The notes under the pieces are model-generated. The model worked only from the letters and a program-made list of their open reading frames with translations. It did no database searches and was not told the DNA's origin. Both the position numbers and the translations under genes were made by a program. Positions 8,142 through 16,443 of a DNA stretch of 64,000 bases are shown here, piece by piece. Source of the DNA: Lachnospiraceae bacterium (GTDB lineage Bacteria > Bacillota > Clostridia > Lachnospirales > Lachnospiraceae). Positions within the stretch are counted from its first letter, which is position 1, and every line of letters begins with the position of its first letter. The stretch lies in the NCBI GenBank assembly GCA_017478245.1, contig JAFVDW010000018.1, positions 1-64,000 of the forward strand, written 5' to 3'.

Positions 8142-10450
8142 ACAGCCATCCCTTTCCTTCTGCTGCCCGCAATGCAAAGCACAATGACCGCCAACAGATT
8201 CACTACCTCTGCCACACGCCAATACCAAGGACTGGTGAAGGTCACGCGAATAGTTCCGGTATATCCTGCCGGTACAGCCACGCCCACCACATGATTGGTT
8301 CCATCATAAACCTCCAGTCTCTCACCGCTGTTTATATCATAGGCTCTGTATCCCTTGTAGTACAAAAGAGGCATCTCCAACGCGCCTTCCCTGTCACTGT
8401 CATTAAAGCAAGTGGTATCCACTGTGAGACCGTTTTTCTCATAGCCCTCCACTGTGATGTTTTCCTCCGCCAACGGTTCTCTGGGCATATACCGGGACGC
8501 ATCCGCTCCATAGGGCAGATACTCCGCACCGGCAATATAACCAGTACCCATTCCCTCTGCGTTGTACACCCTTGTGGGCGCGCTTCTATTCAGCATATCC
8601 TCCATCAGATACACGCTGCCCAACACCAACAGGAGGGAGATCACTGCAGCAAAAATCATCTTTCCCCTCTCGCCATATGCTCTGCCAAACCACTTGGCAA
8701 CCACACCTGTCACTACAGCCAGACTGATTGCCGCAATGGTCAGAAAACGATTGGGCATCTGAATACTGGACACCAGGGTAGCAGTAATCTTATTCAAAAA
8801 CTGAATCCGATCCCAGGGGAATGCCAGCAGACTCATACACATGGCGAGTATTGCAAACAGCGATGTAATTCCCGCCAACCGCCGCTCACGCTTCTCCACA
8901 TACTCCGTCTTGCGCAGGAAGCAGAGTGTCAACCAGATAACCAGTGACAGAAGCATTGCCATGCCCACGCCTGCCGCCTGCGCATCCTCCATACCATCCG
9001 TTCCTGTAAATACTGTCTTGCCATTTGCCACGAATACCTTCAAAAGCTGCGGAATATAGAGTCCTCTCTCCTGAATCGTCCGCGCGGATACATTTTGAAT
9101 CACAAAATTCCCTGTCACCATATAATCCACAAAGGGCACCAGAAACCATGCACTGACCAGGCAGCTATAAATCACCGTCTTCGCCAACACCAAAAACGTC
9201 TCCTTGCGAAATACCTTTTTCCACATCAGAACACAGAGCAAAATCGTAAATCCGCCCACCAGCTCACCGGTCAACAGATGAGACTGCACCAGTCCCGCAA
9301 AGCCTATGGTCAAAGGAATCCAACTCTTTCTATACTCCGGTGCCTTCACATCAAGGGCAAACACTCTGTAAAAGCCATAGGCGATAAACGGCAGAAAGAG
9401 CATCGCTATGCACTCTCCAAACGCACCATTGCCATATAGCTTAAACACGCGATAAATAGACAACGCATACACCGCCGTGCTCATCACCGCCGCAAATCTG
9501 TCCTGAAACATTTTGCGAAAGCAACCATATCCGATCAGAACCATCCCAATATTGACAACCGCAAAAAACAGTCGATAACTGCTTACCACCGTAAATCCGA
9601 GCATACGGAACAATGCCGCAAGATAAAGCACCGTCTCGCCGTAGAAAATGGACGATGCGTAGCCATAGCCCTGCTGCCACTTGGGCGCAATACGCACCGG
9701 AAACTGCCCCGCCAGTATGCCATCCTTGACTCCCTCTATGCGCATCAAATGATACACCAAATCTCCACTGGGCAGCATATAATCCACAAAAAGCGGAATA
9801 GAGGACACCAACATAATGGCTCCCAGCGCCAGGGTCACTAATTTGTTCCGCACCGGAATATGATACACTCCATCATACTGCCAATATACATATCCTGCGT
9901 TGACTGACAGCGAAAGCGCTATCCATAAAAAGAGGAGAATGCGGTTCAGTGCATTGGTCTGAGTAATCGTAATCCCCTGCACAGCGATACTTCCCACACC
10001 GCCGTACTCTACATGTACCTCCATACAATCAGTGGATTTCAAAAGCCACATGGCAAAATCCGTCTCCCATGCTCCGGCATACAAATGCTCTCCATTGCTG
10101 AGCAAAGTATGATAACGCACTTCATTGTTGAGCACCGTACACATATTTTGCATAATTGTATCTGTCTCATACTGCATGGATATCCGATAGACACCGGCAG
10201 GCAATGACAGTTCTGTCAGCTTTGCCACCTCTCCACTCACTCCAAAGCTCTCATCTATCCAATAACCGCGCTCCTGCGAGTAAGCTCCCGCCAATATCTG
10301 CATCTGGTCTGCCCCAAAATAATACACATCATTTTTCCCGAACAATCCCACAATCGCCAGGAGCATCCCCAACAGCTCCACTCCCAGCATCACCTGAAAG
10401 CTTCGTTTTTTCTCAAGGTGTATTTCCTTTACTCTCTGCCAAAAGCTCAT
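8138..10450 (-). CDS. GT-C-like membrane protein (PTPS-related/YfhO-like)
   Basis: This 770-aa polytopic protein has an early membrane span (about 20-40), a roughly 150-residue extracytoplasmic beta-rich segment, about ten further spans between 170 and 620, a C-terminal extracytoplasmic domain and a last span. The segment DLVYHLMRIEGVKDG followed by YGYASSIFYGE is characteristic of the '6-pyruvoyl-tetrahydropterin synthase-related' membrane family, which belongs to the GT-C glycosyltransferase superfamily; the acidic residue in DLVYH fits the catalytic loop. Such enzymes use polyprenyl-phosphate sugars outside the membrane. Three in-frame starts lie close together (GTG 10462, ATG 10456, ATG 10450); the last has GAGG six bases upstream and is chosen. 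It is 15 bp after the preceding gene and overlaps the next by four bases. Confidence 0.75.
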   Translation of the reverse strand: MSFWQRVKEIHLEKKRSFQVMLGVELLGMLLAIVGLFGKNDVYYFGADQMQILAGAYSQERGYWIDESFGVSGEVAKLTELSLPAGVYRISMQYETDTIMQNMCTVLNNEVRYHTLLSNGEHLYAGAWETDFAMWLLKSTDCMEVHVEYGGVGSIAVQGITITQTNALNRILLFLWIALSLSVNAGYVYWQYDGVYHIPVRNKLVTLALGAIMLVSSIPLFVDYMLPSGDLVYHLMRIEGVKDGILAGQFPVRIAPKWQQGYGYASSIFYGETVLYLAALFRMLGFTVVSSYRLFFAVVNIGMVLIGYGCFRKMFQDRFAAVMSTAVYALSIYRVFKLYGNGAFGECIAMLFLPFIAYGFYRVFALDVKAPEYRKSWIPLTIGFAGLVQSHLLTGELVGGFTILLCVLMWKKVFRKETFLVLAKTVIYSCLVSAWFLVPFVDYMVTGNFVIQNVSARTIQERGLYIPQLLKVFVANGKTVFTGTDGMEDAQAAGVGMAMLLSLVIWLTLCFLRKTEYVEKRERRLAGITSLFAILAMCMSLLAFPWDRIQFLNKITATLVSSIQMPNRFLTIAAISLAVVTGVVAKWFGRAYGERGKMIFAAVISLLLVLGSVYLMEDMLNRSAPTRVYNAEGMGTGYIAGAEYLPYGADASRYMPREPLAEENITVEGYEKNGLTVDTTCFNDSDREGALEMPLLYYKGYRAYDINSGERLEVYDGTNHVVGVAVPAGYTGTIRVTFTSPWYWRVAEVVNLLAVIVLCIAGSRRKGMAV

Positions 10451-10465
10451 ATTCATCCTCACTTC

Positions 10466-12064
10466 TCAATATCTCGCATATAGTACCAAATCTGCATCCC
10501 TGCCAAGCTCTCTCCACCCTGCATCCCGGCACAGCTCATCAAGGCGTCCGCCGGATACCACCGCCAGATAACGGCTCTGCAGGGAGTCCAGCTCTTCCAC
10601 ACAGAAGTCCGGCATACAGCAGCTTACGCCAAAGCCCTCCGGCAGTTCATATAACATCTGCCATTTCGTATTGACATACCCTGCGGGTAATTCATCGTTA
10701 AACACCCATATGACAACATTGTCATAATTAGGCACATTCTTTTCCTTCAACTCCAAAGCTGTATCGAATATGTGCTCCCAATAGGCTGCCTGCTCCACAG
10801 CCGCCTCCTCCACGAAGGGCACCTGATAATCATAAGGATTCACTGCCTTGTAGGAGTACAGATAAGCAAATACCGCCCCAATCAACACAATCTTCTTGTA
10901 ATATCTTGTGCGCATCTGACTGACAACGAAAGTGCCCGCCGCCATAAAGGTCAGCAGATGCTTACTCCCTTCGGTCAGCTTGTACATCAAAAGCAGTGCG
11001 AACAGCATCCCCACAAAGCAGAACGCCAAATGTGCCTCCACCACCAGTTGCTTTTCGCATCGATGCTTTTCCTCCCCGGTAAGCTCCTTTTTGATTCTCC
11101 TGCCATCCACTATGCTCTGTGCCAAAAGCACCGCCATCATCACCAGATACCCGCCAAAGAATGCTCCGGAAGCCAGTCCGCTGCGGAAGCCCTCGATGGT
11201 GTGTCCCGCAAATTGTGTGCCCATGCGATAAAGTGTGCCGAAGAAATTATGGATGCCCGCACCGATTCCCTCCCGGAAAAAGGTGGTAATCCAATCTGTG
11301 AAGAAAAGGGGTGCAAAATATTCTGCCCCCAGATAATGCTTGATACAGGCATAAGCGCCCAGAACCACAACCAGCACGCCAGCGGAGCCAACCGCTCCCT
11401 TCCACCTGCTCTTTCTCACCCACAAAAAGATGGGCAGCAGCAAAAACAACAGCAAATAAGGACGCATCAGGGTCATCAGTCCCGCCATTACAAAGAGCAG
11501 CACCAGCTTGTATGTCTTTTCCCTATCCAGTTCATTGTACGCCAACCCATAGAATACGATCAGTAAGCTAAAGCAGATAATCTCCGGCATACCGGAAAGC
11601 ATATATCTCACAAAGGGCGTATAGAGACAGAACAGCAATGCGCTTACGCCCAACTGCTTCCAAGTGGGTCTTGCCAACCACACAAACAAAAACACAGCCA
11701 GCGTCAGCAGACAAATATTACAGATGATGGGCGAGAGCAGATTCCATCCAAAAAGCAGACCCCAGATAATCCAAGGGAACACTAACACAGGACTCCACGC
11801 TGCAAAAGACAGCTTGAGGGCATGTGACTCATTAAAACCGAAGTACCCTTGCGGATATCCAAAGCTTACAATACCCTCCAACTGTTTAAAATAAAATAAT
11901 TCATCATTCCTCTCCGACAAGGGCAGATACACCTCTCCAATGCGCCTGCCCTGCGCCCCGCAATACACGAGACAACACAGCAGCGGAAGACACGCCATCA
12001 GGCATGCTTTTACGAGCATCACTCCCCTGTCATCCTGTTTCCACCAGTCCAGTACCTTTTGCAT
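10466..12064 (-). CDS. Polytopic GT-C-type glycosyltransferase-like protein
   Basis: This 532-aa membrane protein has roughly eleven hydrophobic spans and a C-terminal soluble domain of about 120 residues facing outward. The first external loop contains SERNDELFYFKQLEG, an Asp/Glu-bearing loop in the position of the GT-C catalytic loop. It resembles no named enzyme closely, so the acceptor and donor are unknown. The ATG at 12064 has AAAGGA nine bases upstream. An ATG at 12103 that overlaps the end of the previous gene with GGAGGAGC before it is a real alternative and would add 13 residues. It sits between a GtrB-like GT2 gene (upstream) and a PTPS-related membrane protein (downstream), the usual setting of polyprenyl-phosphate-sugar transfer. 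Confidence 0.72.
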   Translation of the reverse strand: MQKVLDWWKQDDRGVMLVKACLMACLPLLCCLVYCGAQGRRIGEVYLPLSERNDELFYFKQLEGIVSFGYPQGYFGFNESHALKLSFAAWSPVLVFPWIIWGLLFGWNLLSPIICNICLLTLAVFLFVWLARPTWKQLGVSALLFCLYTPFVRYMLSGMPEIICFSLLIVFYGLAYNELDREKTYKLVLLFVMAGLMTLMRPYLLLFLLLPIFLWVRKSRWKGAVGSAGVLVVVLGAYACIKHYLGAEYFAPLFFTDWITTFFREGIGAGIHNFFGTLYRMGTQFAGHTIEGFRSGLASGAFFGGYLVMMAVLLAQSIVDGRRIKKELTGEEKHRCEKQLVVEAHLAFCFVGMLFALLLMYKLTEGSKHLLTFMAAGTFVVSQMRTRYYKKIVLIGAVFAYLYSYKAVNPYDYQVPFVEEAAVEQAAYWEHIFDTALELKEKNVPNYDNVVIWVFNDELPAGYVNTKWQMLYELPEGFGVSCCMPDFCVEELDSLQSRYLAVVSGGRLDELCRDAGWRELGRDADLVLYARY

Positions 12065-12095
12065 ATTGATAATTCCTTTCTGTATGTCTGGATAT

Positions 12096-13034
12096 CTAGT
12101 CATGCTCCTCCACATTGATTCGTTCACGAATCACATACTGCGGGGAATTATTCATGCTGATATAGATACGTCCGATATATTCTCCAATCAATCCCAACAT
12201 CACCATGATCATACCGCCGAAAAAGACAATCGCCGCCATAGTGGAGCTGAAGCCCATGGGCACAGCCGGGTTCACCAACCGTTTAATAATCGTATAAAGC
12301 CCATACAAGAAGCCCAAAGCAGCACTACAGCCGCCCACCGCCGTGGCAATGCGCAGAGGTTTCACCGAAAACGCAGTAAAACCATTGAACCACAGACCAA
12401 ACAATTTACTTAAGGTATAGCCGGAGGTTCCCTCCCTGCGATCTCTGTGCTCCACCACCACATTCGTAATATTCTTGGTTGTCCGAAGCACCAGACCAAT
12501 CACATAAGGATAAGAATTCTCATAGCGTATCATATCCTCCACCACAAACCGGCGCACCGCAAAATAACTGGACACATACAGCTCTGCAGGTTTCTCCAGC
12601 ATGATACGCGTCATCAGCTCATTCACCTTGCTTCCCAGATTACGAAAAGCAGAATGGTGCTTATGTTCATATTTGGCATAGACCGCATCGAAGCCTTCCT
12701 CCAATTGGGCAAGCAGCTTGTCCACTTCATCTGCGGGGGTCTGTCCATCATCATCCAGACACACCACATAGTCTCCATCCGACTGACGCAGCCCCGCCAT
12801 CAGCGCAGCATGCTGTCCGAAATTTCTGGCAAAGCTGATGCCTTTGATGCGTGTATTTTCCGCACACAATTTGCGGATTACCTCCAATGTATTATCCGGA
12901 GAGCAGTCATTGATGAGTATGATCTCATGGGTATATTCGGTCATTGTTTTCATCTTTTCTTCAATCTCCGCCACCACTCCGGCAAGTGTATGCTCCGAGC
13001 GATAACAGGGAATCACAAAACTAACCTTTTTCAT
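12096..13034 (-). CDS. GT2 polyprenyl-phosphate glycosyltransferase (GtrB/ArnC-like)
   Basis: This is a 312-aa enzyme with an N-terminal GT-A fold and two C-terminal membrane helices, the layout of GtrB, ArnC and DPM-type enzymes that move a sugar from a nucleotide donor onto undecaprenyl phosphate. Visible motifs are SFVIPCYRSEHTL, ILINDCSPDNT (metal/nucleotide Asp), ARNFGQHAALMAG, and CLDDDGQTPADEV, which carries the catalytic DDDGQ box. HRDRREGTSGYTLSKL near residue 215 is the conserved segment before the helices. The two helices lie at about 232-256 and 268-292. The product would feed the GT-C-like proteins encoded next to it. The sugar is not predictable from sequence. Confidence 0.88.
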   Translation of the reverse strand: MKKVSFVIPCYRSEHTLAGVVAEIEEKMKTMTEYTHEIILINDCSPDNTLEVIRKLCAENTRIKGISFARNFGQHAALMAGLRQSDGDYVVCLDDDGQTPADEVDKLLAQLEEGFDAVYAKYEHKHHSAFRNLGSKVNELMTRIMLEKPAELYVSSYFAVRRFVVEDMIRYENSYPYVIGLVLRTTKNITNVVVEHRDRREGTSGYTLSKLFGLWFNGFTAFSVKPLRIATAVGGCSAALGFLYGLYTIIKRLVNPAVPMGFSSTMAAIVFFGGMIMVMLGLIGEYIGRIYISMNNSPQYVIRERINVEEHD

Positions 13035-13084
13035 AATACAATCTGTACCTCACTTTATAAAATCTATTCAGGCGATTGCGAAGC

Positions 13085-13609
13085 TTAATTTTTCACTGCC
13101 GCCATCCAAACGATATCCTGATATGCGCCGTCAATACAGACATCGTCTTTCAGCGTGCCCTCTCTGACAAATCCGGCTTTCTCATAGCTGCGAATCGCCT
13201 GACCATTGCCGGCGAGTGCCCGCAGATACACGCGGTGCAGCCCCAGCTCGTCAAAGCAGTAGGCAAGCATCAGCTTCGCCGCCGCAGTGCCCACGCCCCT
13301 TCCTCTTGCAAGGGGTTCTCCTATGAAAATCCCATATTCCGCCTTGTTGTGCTGCCTGTCTATATCCCGGATATACACAGAACCAAACGGCATGTCATCC
13401 TCCAGATTGCAGATAATCATCTGCACCACCTGCCCTGTCTCCACTCTGGTTCGTATCCAGTGCTCATGGCTTTCACGAGTGAACAGCTCCTGATAAATAA
13501 AATTCCTGCGCACATCCTCTCTGTTACGCCATGCCACAATGGAATCCGTATCCTCCCTCGTCATCAGTCGCAGATAAATTCCTACCGCCGTATCCTCATA
13601 TCTCTTCAT
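13085..13609 (-). CDS. GNAT N-acetyltransferase (RimJ/RimL- or PseH-like)
   Basis: This 174-aa GNAT-fold enzyme should transfer acetyl from acetyl-CoA. The sequence shows RLMTREDTDSIVAWRNRED at the start (the first strand and helix with the W-R-N triad of RimJ/L and PseH relatives), the acetyl-CoA loop ARGRGVGTAAAKL (about 115-127), and LRALAGNGQAIRSYEKAGF, the C-terminal GNAT signature. The ATG at 13609 is chosen because GGGAGAGAAC precedes it; this also gives a 14-base overlap with the stop of the DUF6020-like gene. Because it lies among glycan genes and the window also encodes PseB and PseC, an amino-sugar 4-N-acetyltransferase (PseH role) is plausible but not shown. A protein or tRNA acetyltransferase cannot be excluded. 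Confidence 0.82.
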   Translation of the reverse strand: MKRYEDTAVGIYLRLMTREDTDSIVAWRNREDVRRNFIYQELFTRESHEHWIRTRVETGQVVQMIICNLEDDMPFGSVYIRDIDRQHNKAEYGIFIGEPLARGRGVGTAAAKLMLAYCFDELGLHRVYLRALAGNGQAIRSYEKAGFVREGTLKDDVCIDGAYQDIVWMAAVKN

Positions 13610-15341
13610 GTTCTCTCCCTTTATTGCTATCAGTCTCGTCTCTGTCGGCAATGCCCAGCAACGCCAAAAAGGGCATCATCACCATCACCGGATAGATATA
13701 TCTCAACTGCACCACCGGTCCTAAAAGCATGGTGATATAATACCCCAACACCAGCGACAGCGGAAGACACATCCGCACCCTTTTTATCATAAACACCCCC
13801 GCTAGAAGCAAATATGCCCAGAGAAAGGTTCCCGGCACCAACATATATTTTACAATCGGAAGCTTCAAATGCCCATTATCCTCCGCCCACTGCTCCAATC
13901 GTTCATGTAACCATTCCCATTTGGATGCCTTATGAAATCCGTACTGTGCAATTTCATTTTCCGCCCATCTGGTCTGAGCGTAGCCCTTGCCCGGCGCATA
14001 ATCCACCTGATTCACATACGCATGGCTTTCATCTTCCGGATATAAATAGCCCGCATCCAACAGAAGCACTGCATTTACATAATCACCGGGATACTGTGCA
14101 AACAGATGCAGATAGGTTTTGATAAACCCCCCCGCCTCTCCCAGTGCCGCAGAAGTATTCACATGTCTTTTCACCGGATCTGCGAAATCCGCCTGATAAA
14201 AACGATAGGATTCATCCGCAAGAAACCGACGAATCATATCCGCATCCTCCTCACGCATCGTCCCGTCATCCTCCGGCAGAATGCCCACTCCCCCATGATA
14301 TAACATACAACGGGCAAGCTGTTGAATGGGGACGCTCAGCATTTCTCTGCGGTCGCCCTGTCTGGCATCCGTCACCCGGAATAATCCCGCAAGCAACACG
14401 TTGCCCATCAGGAAAGCCGCTATGCTGACTATGAACAATCTTCCCATAAGTCCTCTGGTGCTCTTTCCTTTCCAAAGCGCCAAAAGCTCTATCACAAGCA
14501 ACACCATCATGGCATATTTTCCATTGTTGCGAAAGAGAATCATCCCCACCGAAGACAAAAACAGCAACACATCCGTCCTCTTCCAGCCAGACTCCCTGCG
14601 CTCCTCCAACAGCAGAACCAGCAGCGCAAAAATCTGCAACAGGAAAAAACCTGTAAAAATCGTGTCCTTGGTAATACTGATACTCATATACCAATGAAAG
14701 GGATACAGCATGGATAGCAACTGCATCCCTACAATCCATACGGTTCTCACCCGGAATCTCTTCAGCAACAGCATTCCATATGCCAACACTGCTGCCAGAA
14801 ATAGAAGCTGTAGCGCCGCAAAGCACGCGATTCCATCATTGACACTGCCCAGCACCCGCTCCCCCAGCTTCATAAACAGCCGAATCAACAGCGTGTGTGC
14901 AATGGGATGATGATCCACATACTCATGCAATGAGATCTGTGCCAACTGCACCGGAAAATCATAGGCACAGATTGCCGGATAATAAGCCAGATAGGAGGGA
15001 AGCCATGCCAGCGTAATCAAAAACAAGCTGCACGCATAGAAAGCTCCCTGCGAGCTTCTGTATATCCACCCTTTTCTGCTTTGCGTCTTGCTATCCCGCT
15101 CTGACATCAAGTTCCCTGACTGTCTCTCTGTCAGTAGCCAGACTGCTTTACAGATGACTGTTCCTAAGACAATACCTGCTGCCAGGCTAAGCAGCAAGGT
15201 CCCGACGGTGTAAGTAGTCGTCCACTGTAAATTACCCTTGCGAGCCAATTCCCTTCCCGTCAGGCAACAGAAGACAAACAGCACTCCCACAAAGGAAAAA
15301 TATATATATGTGACTTTTTTCGATATAGGCTTGTGCTCCAT
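13596..15341 (-). CDS. DUF6020-like polytopic membrane protein
   Basis: This 581-aa protein has about 12 hydrophobic spans and two sizeable hydrophilic loops. The external loop YYPAICAYDFPVQLAQI followed by HHPIAHTLLIRLFM, and the later MSISITKDTIFTGFF, match the family I remember as DUF6020, found in Clostridia next to glycan genes and proposed to be GT-C-like; this is recall, not a search. The final part, GPVVQLRYIYPVMVMMPF, is also typical. The start ATG overlaps the previous stop by one base (TAATG), so translation is probably coupled. The role is most likely transfer of a lipid-linked sugar outside the membrane, but no reaction is established. Confidence 0.75.
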   Translation of the reverse strand: MEHKPISKKVTYIYFSFVGVLFVFCCLTGRELARKGNLQWTTTYTVGTLLLSLAAGIVLGTVICKAVWLLTERQSGNLMSERDSKTQSRKGWIYRSSQGAFYACSLFLITLAWLPSYLAYYPAICAYDFPVQLAQISLHEYVDHHPIAHTLLIRLFMKLGERVLGSVNDGIACFAALQLLFLAAVLAYGMLLLKRFRVRTVWIVGMQLLSMLYPFHWYMSISITKDTIFTGFFLLQIFALLVLLLEERRESGWKRTDVLLFLSSVGMILFRNNGKYAMMVLLVIELLALWKGKSTRGLMGRLFIVSIAAFLMGNVLLAGLFRVTDARQGDRREMLSVPIQQLARCMLYHGGVGILPEDDGTMREEDADMIRRFLADESYRFYQADFADPVKRHVNTSAALGEAGGFIKTYLHLFAQYPGDYVNAVLLLDAGYLYPEDESHAYVNQVDYAPGKGYAQTRWAENEIAQYGFHKASKWEWLHERLEQWAEDNGHLKLPIVKYMLVPGTFLWAYLLLAGVFMIKRVRMCLPLSLVLGYYITMLLGPVVQLRYIYPVMVMMPFLALLGIADRDETDSNKGREHEEI

Positions 15342-16279
15342 TATGCCTCCAACTGTTCTCTGTCTTTTCGAGTGCGCACTAATCGATATTCAAAATCCTT
15401 TTTGTCCTTGGCATTGAGTACCTCTAAAATCGTTCCCGCAAATAACGACTGTATCCCCGCCATCACCATGAAACCGCACACAATCAGGGTAGGGAATCTG
15501 GGCACCAGACCTGTCTCCACATATACTGTCACGATAGGAATCATCAGGATTCCCGCCGCGATCAGAAACAATGCGCACACCAATCCAAAGAAACGCAAAG
15601 GCTTATAGTTGCGGTAGAGCTGTAGCATTTTCTTGATGACGCGCATTCCATCGCTGTAAGTGTTGAGCTTGGACACACTGCCCTCCGGACGGTCGCGATA
15701 CTCCACCACCACGTTCTCCACCTGCATATCATAATTCACTGCATGTATGGTCATCTCTGTCTCAATCTCAAAGCCCTTGGAGAATACAGGGAAGGTCTTG
15801 ACAAATTCATAGCTGAATGCCCGATAACCGGTCATAATATCCTTAATATCGGAGCGGAACAGAGAATTAATCCCCGCTCTCATCAGACTGTTGCCAAAAT
15901 TGTGAAAGGGTCTCTTATTCTCCGTAAAATAAGTGGAAGAAAGCCTGTCTCCCACCACCATATCCGCATGATGGGTAAGCACCTTGTCCACCATCTCTCT
16001 GGCGCTGCTTAAGGGATAGGTATCATCTCCGTCAATCATGAGATAACACTCCGCATCAATCTCTCTAAACATCCTGCGAATCACATTTCCCTTGCCCTGC
16101 TTATACTCATAGCGCACTACCGCCCCCGCCTGCAGCGCAAGCTCCACCGTGCGGTCTGCAGAATTATTGTCATATACATACACCACTGCCTCCGGCAGCG
16201 CTGCTTTTACATCCCCCACTACTTTTGCAATGGTCTGTTCCTCGTTGTAGCAAGGAATCAATACTGCGATTTTGTCCAT
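15341..16279 (-). CDS. GT2 dolichyl/polyprenyl-phosphate mannosyltransferase-like enzyme
   Basis: This 312-aa GT-A enzyme of the DPM1/GtrB type has C-terminal membrane helices. Motifs are IAVLIPCYNEEQTIAKVV at the start, VYDNNSADRTVELA, LMIDGDDTYPLSSA (the metal-binding D-G-D-D box), and YRDRPEGSVSKLNTY before the helices at about 225-250 and 260-285. The ATG at 16279 is preferred over one at 16354, because the longer form adds a basic tail without family similarity and reaches into the likely promoter. It is the first gene of the eight-gene operon and the second polyprenyl-phosphate transferase in it, so two different lipid-linked sugars may be made. Confidence 0.87.
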   Translation of the reverse strand: MDKIAVLIPCYNEEQTIAKVVGDVKAALPEAVVYVYDNNSADRTVELALQAGAVVRYEYKQGKGNVIRRMFREIDAECYLMIDGDDTYPLSSAREMVDKVLTHHADMVVGDRLSSTYFTENKRPFHNFGNSLMRAGINSLFRSDIKDIMTGYRAFSYEFVKTFPVFSKGFEIETEMTIHAVNYDMQVENVVVEYRDRPEGSVSKLNTYSDGMRVIKKMLQLYRNYKPLRFFGLVCALFLIAAGILMIPIVTVYVETGLVPRFPTLIVCGFMVMAGIQSLFAGTILEVLNAKDKKDFEYRLVRTRKDREQLEA

Positions 16280-16443
16280 GTTAAAGTCCCAGCCTCTCTG
16301 CTTTCCGGATTCCTTTCTTCTTTCTCTTTTATATGATAACACGATTAACCGCAAGTAACCACTATTTTTATGAATTAATTTATGTTATACTCTTCCTTGA
16401 TTGATCCATTTTTTCAAATGCTGACTTGAAAGGACGTTATCTG
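16280..16443. promoter_or_regulatory. Divergent intergenic region between the GT2 operon and the GT-C/SGNH gene
   Basis: This 164-bp AT-rich spacer sits between divergent genes. On the plus strand TATACT (16386-16391) could be a -10 for the gene starting at 16444, but no good -35 is visible. On the minus strand TATAAA (16328-16333) has only a poor TTGCGG-like element 15 bp further upstream. AAAGGA before the ATG at 16444 is a good ribosome binding site. Promoters must lie here, but their exact positions are uncertain. Confidence 0.4.

Noticed and set aside
8126..8947. Plus-strand open frame of 273 residues
   Set aside because: Antisense to the PTPS-related membrane protein and full of His/Gln/Thr; no family features.
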